DNA of 64,000 bases, from NCBI GenBank assembly GCA_016219965.1, contig JACRJM010000004.1, positions 186,001-250,000 of the forward strand, read 5' to 3'. The position numbers and the translations under genes are program-made. The stretch is from Candidatus Schekmanbacteria bacterium (GTDB taxonomy: Bacteria > Schekmanbacteria > GWA2-38-11 > J061). Positions 16,073-28,211 of this stretch are shown here, piece by piece (position 1 is the first letter of the stretch; the number at the start of each line of letters is the position of its first letter). Under the pieces are notes generated by a model, which made no database searches, was not told where the DNA came from, and saw nothing but the letters and a program-made list of their open reading frames with translations.

Positions 16073-17437
16073 TCAGCGGCTGCTTGAAATTTTGTATGAT
16101 GAGCTCCGTGACATTGTTGAAGCAGATGAGCGCCGAGGATTAGAACTAGCACTGCGATTCGCGGTTCCGCGAGCAGCAGGTTTGGCCTTCTGCCATTTCT
16201 GTGCTGAAGATGCAGGTTTACTGCTTCCATATGATGCCGGTTTTCTATTATTACTGTGATAAGAAGTTTTACTACGCGGCTCTCTGGCAAACTCTGTATT
16301 GCGGGCAGGTGCCTGTTTCTTATAATCGAAATTTTCAAGTTTCCTGCGCTCAACTTTTTCTTTGAGCACCAGTTCAATGCTTCGCACCATTCCCTCGTCT
16401 TCACGTGTAATGAATGTGAATGCATCGCCGGTCTTCTCAGCGCGCCCTGTACGTCCTATCCGGTGGGTGTAAGCGTCTGCTGTATCAGGCATATCGTAGT
16501 TTATTACGTGTGATATTCTTGTGACATCGATGCCGCGCGCTGCAATATCAGTCGCAACAAGGACCTGATATAAACCGCGGCGAAATCCATCGAGCGCCTC
16601 CTGCCGTTTGTTCTGTGACAGGTTACCCTGAAGGGATGCAGCACGAAAGCCTGCCTTACCCAGTTGTTCTCCTACACGTTTGGCACGGTGTTTGGTGCGT
16701 GTAAAGACCAGCACCGATTCAGTGTCGGTATTGCGCAGAAGCTCAAGAAGGAGTGCGGTTTTAAGATGCTGGTCTACAGGATAAAGTGCATGAGAAACTG
16801 TGCATGCCGGCGCTGAGTGATTGACCTGCACTGTTACCGGAGATTGCAGTATCTCATGGGCAAGACGTCGGATATCATCCGGCATGGTTGCCGAGAACAA
16901 AAGTGTCTGCCGTTTTACAGGCAAACTCTTTATTATTTTCCTGATATCAGGCATGAATCCCATGTCGAACATGCGGTCTGCCTCATCGAGGACAAGTACT
17001 TCTAAGTTAGAAAGTCTGATGGTCCCCTGACTAACGTGATCCAGCAGGCGTCCCGGGCAGGCGACGACTATATCAACGCCTGCTTTCAGTTTCTGCTTCT
17101 GCGGTTCATAGCTTACGCCGCCATATATGGTGACACTCTTAAGGCGGGTCTTACTGCCAAGCTGTACTATAGCATCGTGTATCTGTTCCGCCAGTTCGCG
17201 GGTAGGAGCTATAATGAGTGCACGGATACCTCCCCTTGGTCCTTTTATAAGGCGGTCAAGAATGGGGAGAACGAAAGCTGCAGTTTTACCTGTTCCTGTC
17301 TGTGCAAGACCCATGACATCCTGTCCACTAATGACAGGCGGCATTGCCTGCATCTGTATAGGAGTTGGCGTAACATAGCCGGCATTTGCGATTCCGTCCG
17401 CAACATGGGGGTGAAAATTAAATGTGTGAAATTCCAT
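16073..17437 (-). CDS. DEAD-box RNA helicase, RhlE-like
   Basis: The protein has 454 residues. Motifs Q (TPIQMQ), I (AQTGTGKT), II (LDEADRMFDMGF), III (SAT), V (ATDIAARGIDV) and VI (HRIGRTGRA) are complete. The tail from about residue 370 is Ser/Arg/Lys-rich low-complexity sequence, usual in RhlE proteins. It probably remodels RNA during ribosome assembly, especially in the cold. A terminator-like hairpin at 17475-17498 lies about 38 bases ahead of its start, so it may be attenuated or simply lie after the end of the maeB transcript. Confidence 0.93.
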   Translation of the reverse strand: MEFHTFNFHPHVADGIANAGYVTPTPIQMQAMPPVISGQDVMGLAQTGTGKTAAFVLPILDRLIKGPRGGIRALIIAPTRELAEQIHDAIVQLGSKTRLKSVTIYGGVSYEPQKQKLKAGVDIVVACPGRLLDHVSQGTIRLSNLEVLVLDEADRMFDMGFMPDIRKIIKSLPVKRQTLLFSATMPDDIRRLAHEILQSPVTVQVNHSAPACTVSHALYPVDQHLKTALLLELLRNTDTESVLVFTRTKHRAKRVGEQLGKAGFRAASLQGNLSQNKRQEALDGFRRGLYQVLVATDIAARGIDVTRISHVINYDMPDTADAYTHRIGRTGRAEKTGDAFTFITREDEGMVRSIELVLKEKVERRKLENFDYKKQAPARNTEFAREPRSKTSYHSNNRKPASYGSSKPASSAQKWQKAKPAARGTANRSASSNPRRSSASTMSRSSSYKISSSR

Positions 17438-17474
17438 AGATTCCTTCTTTCAATGTTCGGGGCACACAAAAGAA

Positions 17475-17498
17475 AAGCCCCGGTGTATTCCGGGGCTT
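17475..17498 (-). terminator. Intrinsic terminator between maeB and the helicase
   Basis: The arms AAGCCCCGG and CCGGGGCTT form a perfect nine-pair stem with a six-base loop. On the minus strand it runs into TTCTTTTG. It lies 86 bases after the maeB stop and 38 bases before the helicase start. Confidence 0.7.
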
Positions 17499-17583
17499 AC
17501 AATTACGTAGGTTTTGATCCGGGTACAGCAGTTATTGCTTTATTTATTAACAGCTTTAATTAATCCTGTCAAGTATAAGTTAA

Positions 17584-19851
17584 TCAGTCAGCTGTTAATC
17601 CGCTGTCAAGCGCCTGTGCATCAACGACTGCAATTGCACTTATATTGACAATATCATTTACTTCGCAGTCTCTCTGAAGGACATGAACAGGTTTCTTCAT
17701 GCCGACAAGAATAGGACCTATCACATCTGCGCCTCCAAGCCTGTGGAGAAGCTTGTAGGCAATGTTCCCTGATGCAAGGTCAGGGAAGATAAGGATGTTC
17801 GCCCCTCCCTTTATCCTGCAGAAGGGATATGTCTTGTCCATTATCTCAGGCATAACAGCTGTATCTGCCTGCATCTCTCCGTCAATCAGGATATCAGGGC
17901 GCTTTGAAATCACAATATCAACAGCCCGCTTTACCTTTTCAGAGGCGCTGTGCTTTGTGCTGCCGAAATTCGAGAATGAGAGCATAGCTATCTTTGGAAC
18001 AATCTCATACCGTTTTGCGAATTCTGCCGCAAGTATTGCTATCTCTGCAAGGTCTTCTGATGTCGGCTCAATGTTTACAGTAGTGTCTGCGAAGATATAT
18101 ACCTTTTTCTTTATTATAATCATGTAGAGGCCGCAGACTTTGTTGAGATTGTTTCTTCTTTTAACTATCTGAAGGGCAGGGCGGATAGTTGCAGGATAGT
18201 GCTGTGTTATTCCTGAGACAAGTCCGTCCGCATCTCCCATGTGTAACATCATGGAGCCGAAAAAGTTTGTGTTCTTCATCTGGTACTTGGCTTCGACGAA
18301 GGTGACACCCTGTCTTCTTCTAAGGAAGTGAAGCTCATTTACATACTCATCGAACCTTTTGTGTTCCCCGGGTGTTATGATCTCAGCTCCTTTCAGAGAG
18401 AGATTATGCTCTTTTGCCTTTGCCATTATATTTTCTTTTCTGCCAATGAGTACAGGCTGAGCGATCTTCTCATCTATAAGAATCTGGCTTGCACGCAGTA
18501 TTTTATCGTTTTCTCCTTCAGGGAATACTATGCGTTTTGGTTTTGATCTTGCCCTGTTTATTATGCTCCTTACTATCTCCCTTGATTTCCCAAAGCGCGC
18601 CTCAAGCTGCGCTTTATATTCATCCATGTCTATATTTAACCTTGCCACTCCTGTTTTGATCGCTGCCATTGCGACTGCCGGTGATTCCCAAAGGAGAACT
18701 CTGGGATCGAATGGTTTGGGAATTATATAGCTTGGACCGAATTTCAGATCAGTTATGTCATAGGCCCTGCAGACTGCTTCAGGAACATCCTGCTTTGCAA
18801 GCTCGGCGAGTGCCTTCGAAGCTGCAACCTTCATTTCCATATTTATCGCCTTTGCCCTTACATCAAGAGCCCCCCTGAATATGAACGGGAAGCCGAGGAC
18901 ATTGTTGACCTGATTGGGATAGTCTGACCTTCCTGTCGCGAATATTATATCACTGCGCGCTGCGAGTGCTTCCTCATGTGCGATTTCAGGATCAGGATTT
19001 GCCATGGCAAAAACTATAGGCTTGTCATTCATGGAACGGAGCATCTTTTGCGTTACGCAGCCCTTTACGGAAACACCGACGAAAGCGTCTGCTCCAGCAA
19101 AGGCCTCTTCAAGAGTGCGTAATTTAGTGTTAACAGCAAATCGATCCTTGTATTTGTTCATCCCATCCGTGCGCCCTTTGTAAATAACCCCCTTTGTGTC
19201 GCACATGATAACGTTTTCAAGCTTGACCCCGAACTGGAGGTAAAGCTCTGCACAGGCTATTCCTGCGGCTCCTGCGCCGTTGAAAACTACCTTTATCTTG
19301 CTTATATCTTTCCCGGTGATTTCAAGGGCATTTAACATCGCAGCGGCAGAGATTATAGCGGTTCCATGCTGGTCATCATGGAAAACAGGGATATTCAGTT
19401 CTTTCTTAAGTGTTTCTTCTATCTCAAAACAGTCAGGAGCTTTGATGTCTTCTAAATTTATTCCGCCAAATGTGGGTTCAAGCATTCTTACGAAATTTAT
19501 AACTTCCTGGGGGGTCTTCGCGTTTATTTCAAGATCGAATACATCTATATCAGCAAATCTTTTGAATAAAACCCCTTTCCCTTCCATGACGGGTTTACCT
19601 GCAAGGGCACCGATATTCCCAAGCCCAAGCACTGCCGTACCGTTTGACACAACTGCGACGAGGTTGCCTTTGGCAGTGTATTCATAGGCTTTCTCAGGGT
19701 CCTTCTGTATCTCAAGGCATGGATCTGCAACACCAGGAGTGTAGGCGAGAGATAAGTCATGCTGTGTCTGGCAGGGTTTTGTCGGGATTACTTCAATCTT
19801 TCCTTTTCTTCCACTGGAATGATACTCGAGCGCGTCATTTTTGCTTACCAT
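17584..19851 (-). CDS. maeB: NADP-dependent malic enzyme fused to a phosphotransacetylase-like domain
   Basis: The protein has 755 residues, the full MaeB size. The malic enzyme part (1 to about 425) has [33 protein letters not shown] and [12 protein letters not shown] for NAD(P). The C-terminal half (about 430-755) has the phosphate acetyl/butyryltransferase fold ([26 protein letters not shown]), regulatory in known MaeB proteins. It converts malate to pyruvate and CO2. GGAGA precedes the ATG. It lies 110 bases after pyrG on the same strand and may be read from the same transcript. Confidence 0.95.
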   Translation of the reverse strand: MVSKNDALEYHSSGRKGKIEVIPTKPCQTQHDLSLAYTPGVADPCLEIQKDPEKAYEYTAKGNLVAVVSNGTAVLGLGNIGALAGKPVMEGKGVLFKRFADIDVFDLEINAKTPQEVINFVRMLEPTFGGINLEDIKAPDCFEIEETLKKELNIPVFHDDQHGTAIISAAAMLNALEITGKDISKIKVVFNGAGAAGIACAELYLQFGVKLENVIMCDTKGVIYKGRTDGMNKYKDRFAVNTKLRTLEEAFAGADAFVGVSVKGCVTQKMLRSMNDKPIVFAMANPDPEIAHEEALAARSDIIFATGRSDYPNQVNNVLGFPFIFRGALDVRAKAINMEMKVAASKALAELAKQDVPEAVCRAYDITDLKFGPSYIIPKPFDPRVLLWESPAVAMAAIKTGVARLNIDMDEYKAQLEARFGKSREIVRSIINRARSKPKRIVFPEGENDKILRASQILIDEKIAQPVLIGRKENIMAKAKEHNLSLKGAEIITPGEHKRFDEYVNELHFLRRRQGVTFVEAKYQMKNTNFFGSMMLHMGDADGLVSGITQHYPATIRPALQIVKRRNNLNKVCGLYMIIIKKKVYIFADTTVNIEPTSEDLAEIAILAAEFAKRYEIVPKIAMLSFSNFGSTKHSASEKVKRAVDIVISKRPDILIDGEMQADTAVMPEIMDKTYPFCRIKGGANILIFPDLASGNIAYKLLHRLGGADVIGPILVGMKKPVHVLQRDCEVNDIVNISAIAVVDAQALDSGLTAD

Positions 19852-19961
19852 TTTATATCTCCATTAGAATAATTGATCATGAACATTTTTTACCAACCAC
19901 TTACAGAGAGTGAAAACTTATACCTGAAGAACTTTGTTGTCAATCACTCTTATTCTTCTTT

Positions 19962-22303
<2,342 letters not shown>

Positions 22304-22305
22304 CA

Positions 22306-23175
22306 TCATCCTTTCTGAATTTTTTTTAAAATATCATAAATCTTTTTGAATTGGAAGATGTCCAGTTCTTCAGGTCTGGAAGCAAGGCTTATCCCTGATA
22401 CATCTGCTATCTCATCGAACTCTTCCTCTGATATTGAGCGGTCCGGGCAATCTTTGAAATAATGGAAATAATATTTCAGATTGTTCTTTAATGTTTTCCT
22501 CCGGTGTAAAAAACAGGTTTTTATCATGGCCAGAAAATCTTCTTCATTGCCCACATTTACTTTAGGGGCAGATCTTGAGGTGAGCCTGATCAGTGTTGAA
22601 TCCACTTTTGCCGGCGGGATGAAACTTCCCCCCGATATATTGTAAAGCCTTTTGCTTTCAAAGAACATGTCGAGCGCTATGGTAAGATAACCGCATTTCC
22701 TGCTCCCGGGGGTAGCGGTAATCCGGTCTGCCATCTCCTTCTGGAGGAGGAACGTAATGTCCCTGATTTTATCCCGATGCTCAAAAAGCCTGAAAATTAT
22801 CTGAGATGATATGTTGTATGGAATATTACCTGCTGCTCTGATCTTTTTCCCTGCTTCATTAATAAGCGCGGCAATATCAATTTTAAGGAAATCCCCTTCA
22901 ATGACCTCACAATTCTCACATTCCCTCAGTTTCCTTGATGCCATGTCTGCGAGGACCCTGTCAGTTTCGACCGCTATCACCGAGCCTGCTTTTTTTGCTA
23001 TGAGCAGAGTCAGGTCAGCCTGTCCGCACCCGATTTCGAGAATGGTATCATCCTTTGACGGATTGATAAGAGAGACTATTTTCCCCAATATCCTCGGGTT
23101 TTTAATGAAGTGCTGACCGAGGGATTTTTTTGCTGTTATCCGGTGACTCTGGTTCTTTGATTTATGATTTTCCAT
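22306..23175 (-). CDS. rsmA: 16S rRNA dimethyladenosine transferase RsmA (KsgA)
   Basis: The protein has 289 residues. It starts with KKSLGQHFIKNPRILGKIV, then the SAM-binding segment ILEIGCGQADLT and the catalytic motif NIPYNIS (N-x-P-Y family). It dimethylates two adjacent adenines in helix 45 of 16S rRNA. Its start overlaps the end of the heptosyltransferase gene by 14 bases, and its stop overlaps the kdsB start region, so the four genes form one operon. Confidence 0.96.
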   Translation of the reverse strand: MENHKSKNQSHRITAKKSLGQHFIKNPRILGKIVSLINPSKDDTILEIGCGQADLTLLIAKKAGSVIAVETDRVLADMASRKLRECENCEVIEGDFLKIDIAALINEAGKKIRAAGNIPYNISSQIIFRLFEHRDKIRDITFLLQKEMADRITATPGSRKCGYLTIALDMFFESKRLYNISGGSFIPPAKVDSTLIRLTSRSAPKVNVGNEEDFLAMIKTCFLHRRKTLKNNLKYYFHYFKDCPDRSISEEEFDEIADVSGISLASRPEELDIFQFKKIYDILKKIQKG

Positions 23176-24268
23176 TTGTTCCTGTTTCTTTTACCACTTC
23201 TTCAACTGCTTTGAATACGAGCTCAACACTGATCTTCCTGATGCATGTCAAGTGATCGCATGAGCGTTTGTAGCAGTCTTTGCATGGGATATCAGCCTGT
23301 ACTGTCCTGGATGTTCCCCAGAATGGGCCGTTTCTTGACGGACTGCTTGGACCGAATATTCCCACCGTGGGAGTTCCAAGCGCATCAGCAAGATGAAGCG
23401 GGCCTGTATCTCCTCCAATGAATATGCCAAGATTATTTAATATGATGGCAAGCTCTTTTATTGAAGTTCCCGTGATGCAAAGAGGGGCCGGGCTGATTTT
23501 CCTTGCAACAGATTCTACAAGGTGTTCCTCTCCCTTTCCTCCTATAATGGCAACTTTCATCCCCAGTTTCTCATTTATCATGTTTGCTAAGGATGAATAG
23601 TTTTCTGCTCCCCAGAGTTTTGTTGCCCAGCCGGCTCCGGGGTATATCCCTGCTATGGTTTTTCCTTTCTCAGCCATATTGAATTTACTGAGAATGTTTT
23701 TTTTATTGCTTTCAGCGCCTATGTCTTCAAGCTTTAATCTGAAACCGTCTGCGTCAGGCTTTATGCCGAGTCCTGAAAGCAGGGCTAAATTTTTTTGAAT
23801 TACATGCCTGTCATTGGCAGAAGGTGAAATGTGTCTTTTAACAAAGATGGAGCTTAAAGGCTCACGTAGGTTCTCTTTCGTGAAACCAACAGAATCCTTC
23901 GCACCTGACAGGAATGTGATTAATCCGCTCTTTATCAACCCCTGAAAATCTATGGCCCAATCAAATTTTTTATTCCTTAATTCTCTTATCGCTGAAATAA
24001 TTTCCAGGATAGTTGGGATTGCCTGCGTTGGGATGATGAATTTATTCCTCCACTTTTTGGTGTCTATCTCTATAATTCCATTAATAAGAGGACAGTCTTT
24101 AAGTATTGCTGATGACCTGGATTCAACTACCCAGAATATTTGAGAGCTAGGCATGGCTTTTCTGATTGCATGCAAACTTGGCAGGGTATGGATGATGTCA
24201 CCCAATGATCCGAGCCTTACTATAAGGATACGGCTTTTAGCAGAATAATTGTTTCCTGTTTTAGTCAT
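23162..24268 (-). CDS. waaC: Lipopolysaccharide heptosyltransferase (GT9 family)
   Basis: The protein has 368 residues. It opens RILIVRLGSLGDIIHTLPSL, the GT9 heptosyltransferase signature, and has the donor-site segments AGIYPGAGWATKLWG and GGDTGPLHLADALGTP. It adds heptose to the Kdo core on the cytoplasmic face. WaaC fits best because the adjoining kdsB serves the same core region, but a WaaF-type acceptor cannot be excluded. It is the first gene of the minus-strand operon waaC-rsmA-kdsB-pyrG, and its promoter should lie in 24269-24441, divergent to the RiPP-like locus. Confidence 0.88.
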   Translation of the reverse strand: MTKTGNNYSAKSRILIVRLGSLGDIIHTLPSLHAIRKAMPSSQIFWVVESRSSAILKDCPLINGIIEIDTKKWRNKFIIPTQAIPTILEIISAIRELRNKKFDWAIDFQGLIKSGLITFLSGAKDSVGFTKENLREPLSSIFVKRHISPSANDRHVIQKNLALLSGLGIKPDADGFRLKLEDIGAESNKKNILSKFNMAEKGKTIAGIYPGAGWATKLWGAENYSSLANMINEKLGMKVAIIGGKGEEHLVESVARKISPAPLCITGTSIKELAIILNNLGIFIGGDTGPLHLADALGTPTVGIFGPSSPSRNGPFWGTSRTVQADIPCKDCYKRSCDHLTCIRKISVELVFKAVEEVVKETGTNGKS

Positions 24269-24441
24269 GTTTTTTTATTGGATTTTTTTGAGCAGTTTGA
24301 TTTAATTGATTTAGCATGTCAAATGCGAAAAAATAAAGTATATTATTATCAAGTATTTTCTTGACAAGAGAATAGTAAATAATAAGCTGCTACTAAAAGG
24401 TTGAAAAACAATAGTTGACTCAGAACGGAACATATATATAA

Positions 24442-24687
24442 ATGGAAAACAATAAAAAAATTATTTGTAAACCTGTTGATGAGGAATTAATGTTATACAA
24501 TGAATCAACGGGGGAAATACATTTTTTAAACAATTCTGCAAAACTTATTTGGGAAGCTTTTCAAGCAGGTAAGGGGGTGGGTGAAATTGAAGAGCTTATC
24601 AGAAAACAATTTGATACCTGCGAAAGTGTTGACATAAGAAAGCATATAGTTGATACTTTAAACCTATTTAAAAATAAAAGTATTTAA
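24442..24687 (+). CDS. PqqD-like protein (RiPP recognition element)
   Basis: The protein has 81 residues. The pattern LMLYNESTGEIHFLNNSAKLIWEAFQ, then a helix with VGEIEELIRKQFD and a final DIRKHIVDTLNLF helix, is the PqqD winged-helix fold. Such domains bind the leader peptide of a precursor and present it to a modifying enzyme. Here the gene stands 53 bases before a short Cys-containing peptide gene, consistent with that role. Ribosome-site sequence before the ATG is weak. Confidence 0.82.
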   Translation: MENNKKIICKPVDEELMLYNESTGEIHFLNNSAKLIWEAFQAGKGVGEIEELIRKQFDTCESVDIRKHIVDTLNLFKNKSI

Positions 24688-24740
24688 GAAAACAATTGTA
24701 TTAATGATAAGAAACAACGGACTAATGAGAGGAGATGATT

Positions 24741-24911
24741 ATGGAAAAGAAGAACAGCGAAAATCGTGAAAAGAAAACAGACAGGAAACCAAAGTATGTA
24801 CAGCCAGAGGTTATTACTTATACCAATGATGATGTAATCAAGCATCTTGGTCCTGCACAGGCATGCTCCACGACACCTTGCACAGTCAGCCCGAGCGGAA
24901 GCGGATTCTAA
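24741..24911 (+). CDS. Candidate RiPP precursor peptide
   Basis: The protein has 56 residues, starting eight bases after GAGGAG. Residues 1-20 are highly charged (Lys, Arg, Glu, Asn). Residues 21-38 (QPEVITYTNDDVIKHLGP) look like a leader segment for PqqD-type recognition. The tail ACSTTPCTVSPSGSGF holds two Cys, several Ser/Thr, Pro and Gly. There is no signal peptide. Size, composition and place directly after a PqqD-like gene, with a radical SAM/SPASM enzyme and an HPr-kinase-like gene downstream, make a ribosomally made modified peptide likely. The modification is unknown; Cys thioether links and Ser phosphorylation are possible. Confidence 0.7.
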   Translation: MEKKNSENREKKTDRKPKYVQPEVITYTNDDVIKHLGPAQACSTTPCTVSPSGSGF

Positions 24912-24984
24912 TTGTTACAAGCATAATGGAAAATTTTATTAATCGAGAGATTTAATTTTATAATTCAAAGGTGGAGGGGATTGT

Positions 24985-26706
24985 ATGCGTGGGAAAATTA
25001 AAGACAAATTGATGGGTTTTATTTCTATCTTTGCAATGTTATTAGCTATGTGTTTTATTATTTCAGTCCCGCAGGGGCATGCAGCATTATCATTTACAGA
25101 ACAGACAGATGCAGATTTTGATATTGATGAAGATGTGCTTGATGTAGCTATGGGTGACCTTGATGCTGACGGTCTCAATGATGTGGCAGCTATAGTAAAA
25201 ACCGGCAGTACATATAAAGTAAGAATATGGGAGAACACATCATCAGCCGGCAACGCTAGTTTCGCTGCTTCAAATGTGGTATATTCGTCAGCAAGCAGAG
25301 TGCTTAACAAGATACTCCTTGCAAACCTCAACAGCGCGACAAATGCTAACACCCAGAATGACATTATCGTATGTGCGAATTATGATGGCGCAACTTCAAA
25401 CCAGCAGATATTGATTTGGAAAAACCCTGGCAAAGATGCCGGTACTGTTTTTGCCGATAGCTGGAACACTGGTTCACCTAATGCAATGTTTGGAGGCGTG
25501 ACTTCTAATATTAATGATATTGCGGCTGGCGAACTGGATGGCGACAGCGGTGATAATTATGTTGATCTTGTTTCAGCAAATGGTGCTTCTGTTATTGCAA
25601 GACAGAATCCGTCTGACTCGGCTGCTGACCCCTATTCTGCAGGGAACTGGACAACATCAAGTACTCTTACAGGTTCTAAAAACAATGTAACGGCTGTTGC
25701 GATAGGCCATATTAACGGTACAAATGACAGTTACAAGGATGTTGTGATAGCTTATAATTCAGTCGCAACCACTGCCAATCTGGTAGCTTATAAGAATCCT
25801 ACTACCGGTGCGTATAGTGGAAACTGGACAACAGCTAAGACCTTTGCCGGCGTAGGCGATACAAGTACAAGATATACAAGCCTGGTTATTGCCAACCGTG
25901 AAGGAAGCGGAGATACAGATCCGGGTGATGGCGATATATTTACCACAAGAGGTCAGGCGGATACAGCCAGTCAGGAAAAAGCAGTAAAAGTCAGAAAGAA
26001 TCCGCACGGCAGCGACCCATTTACCGCCGGAACATGGACAACTGAAACTATTGTTTCAACAACTTCAACAAATGCTTATTTGTACAATGAAGTCGCTCTT
26101 GGTGATTTTACTCCTGACTCAAACAAGTATCCTGATGTAGTTTGGGGAGTTGATGCCAATGGAGATGCACTGGCAATTACTGAGGCGGAAGAATCAACAT
26201 CAGCATCAGCTTATGGTAATGCCTTTACACCGGGCGGCTTGAATGCTGTATCATGTAAGACCGTTGCAACTGGCTTTGTCGAAGAGGCTGTTAGCGGGAA
26301 TGGAAAAATAGACTTCATAGCCGGCTACACAAGCGATGGCGATGTAGGTCAGGAAATAAGAGTATGGAGGAACGATGCAGGTACGACAAATGCAACTCTT
26401 AAAGCCAAGTCATTCAAGGCAGAGAAAAAGGCGAAGAAAATAGCCCTCAGATGGACCACAGCTTCTGAGACTGACTCAGCATCTTTTACAGTACTCCGTT
26501 CTGAAGACAATGGGGCAACTTATGATGTGACGGTTGGTTCAGTTGATGCCAAGGGGCAGGGAGGTTCAGGAGCAAAATATAACCTCTCTGACAGCGATGT
26601 AACGCGCGGCAAAACATATAACTACAAACTCCAGGAAATAGATTTATCAAGCAACACAAGTGATCTTGCCACGCTGAAGGTCAAATACAAGAAAGCCAAG
26701 AAGTAA
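24985..26706 (+). CDS. Exported FG-GAP-like repeat protein
   Basis: The protein has 573 residues. The signal peptide has a hydrophobic core near residues 10-30, with cleavage likely after GHA. The body repeats FG-GAP/VCBS-like units such as MGDLDADGLNDVAAI, AGELDGDSGDNYVDLV and LGDFTPDSNKYPDVVWG, with acidic loops suited to calcium and a beta-propeller shape. The last 100 residues form a fibronectin-III-like domain (IALRWTTASETDSASFTVLR) ending in a Lys-rich tail. It is probably surface-exposed or secreted. A strong terminator follows, so it shares a transcript with the PqqD-like and precursor genes rather than with the radical SAM gene. Confidence 0.8.
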   Translation: MRGKIKDKLMGFISIFAMLLAMCFIISVPQGHAALSFTEQTDADFDIDEDVLDVAMGDLDADGLNDVAAIVKTGSTYKVRIWENTSSAGNASFAASNVVYSSASRVLNKILLANLNSATNANTQNDIIVCANYDGATSNQQILIWKNPGKDAGTVFADSWNTGSPNAMFGGVTSNINDIAAGELDGDSGDNYVDLVSANGASVIARQNPSDSAADPYSAGNWTTSSTLTGSKNNVTAVAIGHINGTNDSYKDVVIAYNSVATTANLVAYKNPTTGAYSGNWTTAKTFAGVGDTSTRYTSLVIANREGSGDTDPGDGDIFTTRGQADTASQEKAVKVRKNPHGSDPFTAGTWTTETIVSTTSTNAYLYNEVALGDFTPDSNKYPDVVWGVDANGDALAITEAEESTSASAYGNAFTPGGLNAVSCKTVATGFVEEAVSGNGKIDFIAGYTSDGDVGQEIRVWRNDAGTTNATLKAKSFKAEKKAKKIALRWTTASETDSASFTVLRSEDNGATYDVTVGSVDAKGQGGSGAKYNLSDSDVTRGKTYNYKLQEIDLSSNTSDLATLKVKYKKAKK

Positions 26707-26725
26707 GTTAGAAACGGTATTTTTC

Positions 26726-26757
26726 AGCCTCTCCTCGAATTCGGGGGGAGGCTTTTT
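26726..26757 (+). terminator. Intrinsic terminator after the FG-GAP-like gene
   Basis: AGCCTCTCC pairs with GGGGAGGCT (one G-U pair) and is followed by TTTTTTATTTTAT. It lies 20 bases after the stop. Confidence 0.8.
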
Positions 26758-26838
26758 TATTTTATAGGTTGTAAGACAATTGTTTTTTAAGTAAAAGTAA
26801 GTGTAAAACTAACCTGATATATTTCCGGGTATTTTGTT

Positions 26839-28200
26839 ATGGATAAAAATATTATAAATAATCTTCTCTGCTGGAAAAGGAAGAAACTAAAAAAAGCCTC
26901 ACTTTTCCTTCATCCTGATAAACCATATTTTTTTATAAGTGGTGCTGTCTTTGAAGAATTTCTGAAGAATTACAAATCATGTAAATCATACAGAGATTCT
27001 ATTTCCATTATTTCATCAAAATATGAAGTTTCACAAAAGACTGTAAGAGATGATATCAGCAAGGTAATAGAAAGAGTCGGTTCATTAGGCATTATGAAGG
27101 GGCAAGATATCAGACCTTTCCCTGATAATGAAAAGATAGACGGGCTTTTTCTTCACCTCACATCACGTTGTAATCTTACCTGTCCCCATTGTTACAGGGG
27201 AAAGCCGGGAAAAAGGACAGAGCTTTCCAGTAAAATAGTAGATAATGCCATAAACGAGCTTTCTCAAATAGAAGGTTCAACGCTTGTCTTAAGCGGTGGA
27301 GAACCATTGCTTTACAAAGGGTTTAACGGCATTTTAGAGTATGCGGCAGGGAGAATAAAGAATGTAAAGGTGCTGTCAAACGGGACTCTCATAGATGATA
27401 AAATTGCGCATCTTATAGCTGATACCCGCGCATTCATACAGGTAAGCCTTGATGGCGCATCAGAGAGAACAAATGATGAGGTCAGAGGCAAAGGTTCCTA
27501 TAAAAAGGTCATGAAGGGTCTGGAACGCTTAAGGAAAGCAGGGGCGATCAAAAGATGCAACCTGTCATTTACAATTATGAAGCATAATGCCGGAGAGATA
27601 GAAAAAATAATTGAGATGACAGAAAGTTTTGGCATCCCATCTGTACGTTTTCTTGTTCTAAGGAAGGAAGGCTGTGCAGTAAATAACTGGGAAAGGATTG
27701 GAAGCGGAATTACCACAGAGGAATATGAGGAAGTCTTTAAAAAACTTTTTTATCTGGGCGGCAATAATAACGGGAGTGTGAGCATTGAGGGAGGTCTTAG
27801 CGGATTCAATGTCAGTTTTTCAAATGATGAAGCCATGAATCCGCTTCTTTGTCCGGTCGGGAATTCACCTGCTGTTGATCTTGACGGGAAAGTCTATCCA
27901 TGCGTGCTTTTGATGCAGGAGGAATTTCTTATGGGAGATTTGAGTAAGGACACTTTAGAAGATATATGCAAAAGGCGGGAGGTATCAAAAATAAGGACAA
28001 AATGCGCTGAGAGGAAAAAGAGGGTGAATAAATGCAGAGCCTGTACATGGAACAACTTCTGTCAGTCGGCTTGCGCAGGGCTCGCGTATGAATGCCATGA
28101 CACAATATGGGAAACAGATAATTTTTGCAGTGTGAGAAAGAGATTGTATGACCATGTTTTTAATGAAATGGTAGACAGGGCGTCGGACAGCAGAAAATAA
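26839..28200 (+). CDS. PqqD-fused radical SAM/SPASM peptide-modifying enzyme
   Basis: The protein has 453 residues. Residues 20-90 resemble a PqqD-like recognition domain (FFISGAVFEEFLKN ... KYEVSQKTVRDDISKVIERV). The radical SAM core starts at about 103 with C111-NLT-C115-PH-C118 and LSGGEPL. The C-terminal SPASM domain supplies many cysteines (CPVGNSP, VYPC, KCAERKKRVNKCRACTWNNFC, ACAGLAYEC, C near the end), enough for two auxiliary 4Fe-4S clusters. This is the architecture of peptide maturases such as sactipeptide and thioether-forming enzymes. The 56-residue peptide at 24741 is the natural candidate substrate. Confidence 0.87.
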   Translation: MDKNIINNLLCWKRKKLKKASLFLHPDKPYFFISGAVFEEFLKNYKSCKSYRDSISIISSKYEVSQKTVRDDISKVIERVGSLGIMKGQDIRPFPDNEKIDGLFLHLTSRCNLTCPHCYRGKPGKRTELSSKIVDNAINELSQIEGSTLVLSGGEPLLYKGFNGILEYAAGRIKNVKVLSNGTLIDDKIAHLIADTRAFIQVSLDGASERTNDEVRGKGSYKKVMKGLERLRKAGAIKRCNLSFTIMKHNAGEIEKIIEMTESFGIPSVRFLVLRKEGCAVNNWERIGSGITTEEYEEVFKKLFYLGGNNNGSVSIEGGLSGFNVSFSNDEAMNPLLCPVGNSPAVDLDGKVYPCVLLMQEEFLMGDLSKDTLEDICKRREVSKIRTKCAERKKRVNKCRACTWNNFCQSACAGLAYECHDTIWETDNFCSVRKRLYDHVFNEMVDRASDSRK

Positions 28201-28211
28201 ATAATGAAGCT

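Noticed and set aside
24414-24444. TTGACT-N16-TATAAA before the PqqD-like gene
   Set aside because: The -10 element would overlap the ATG, so transcription would start inside the gene; not a usable promoter for this start.
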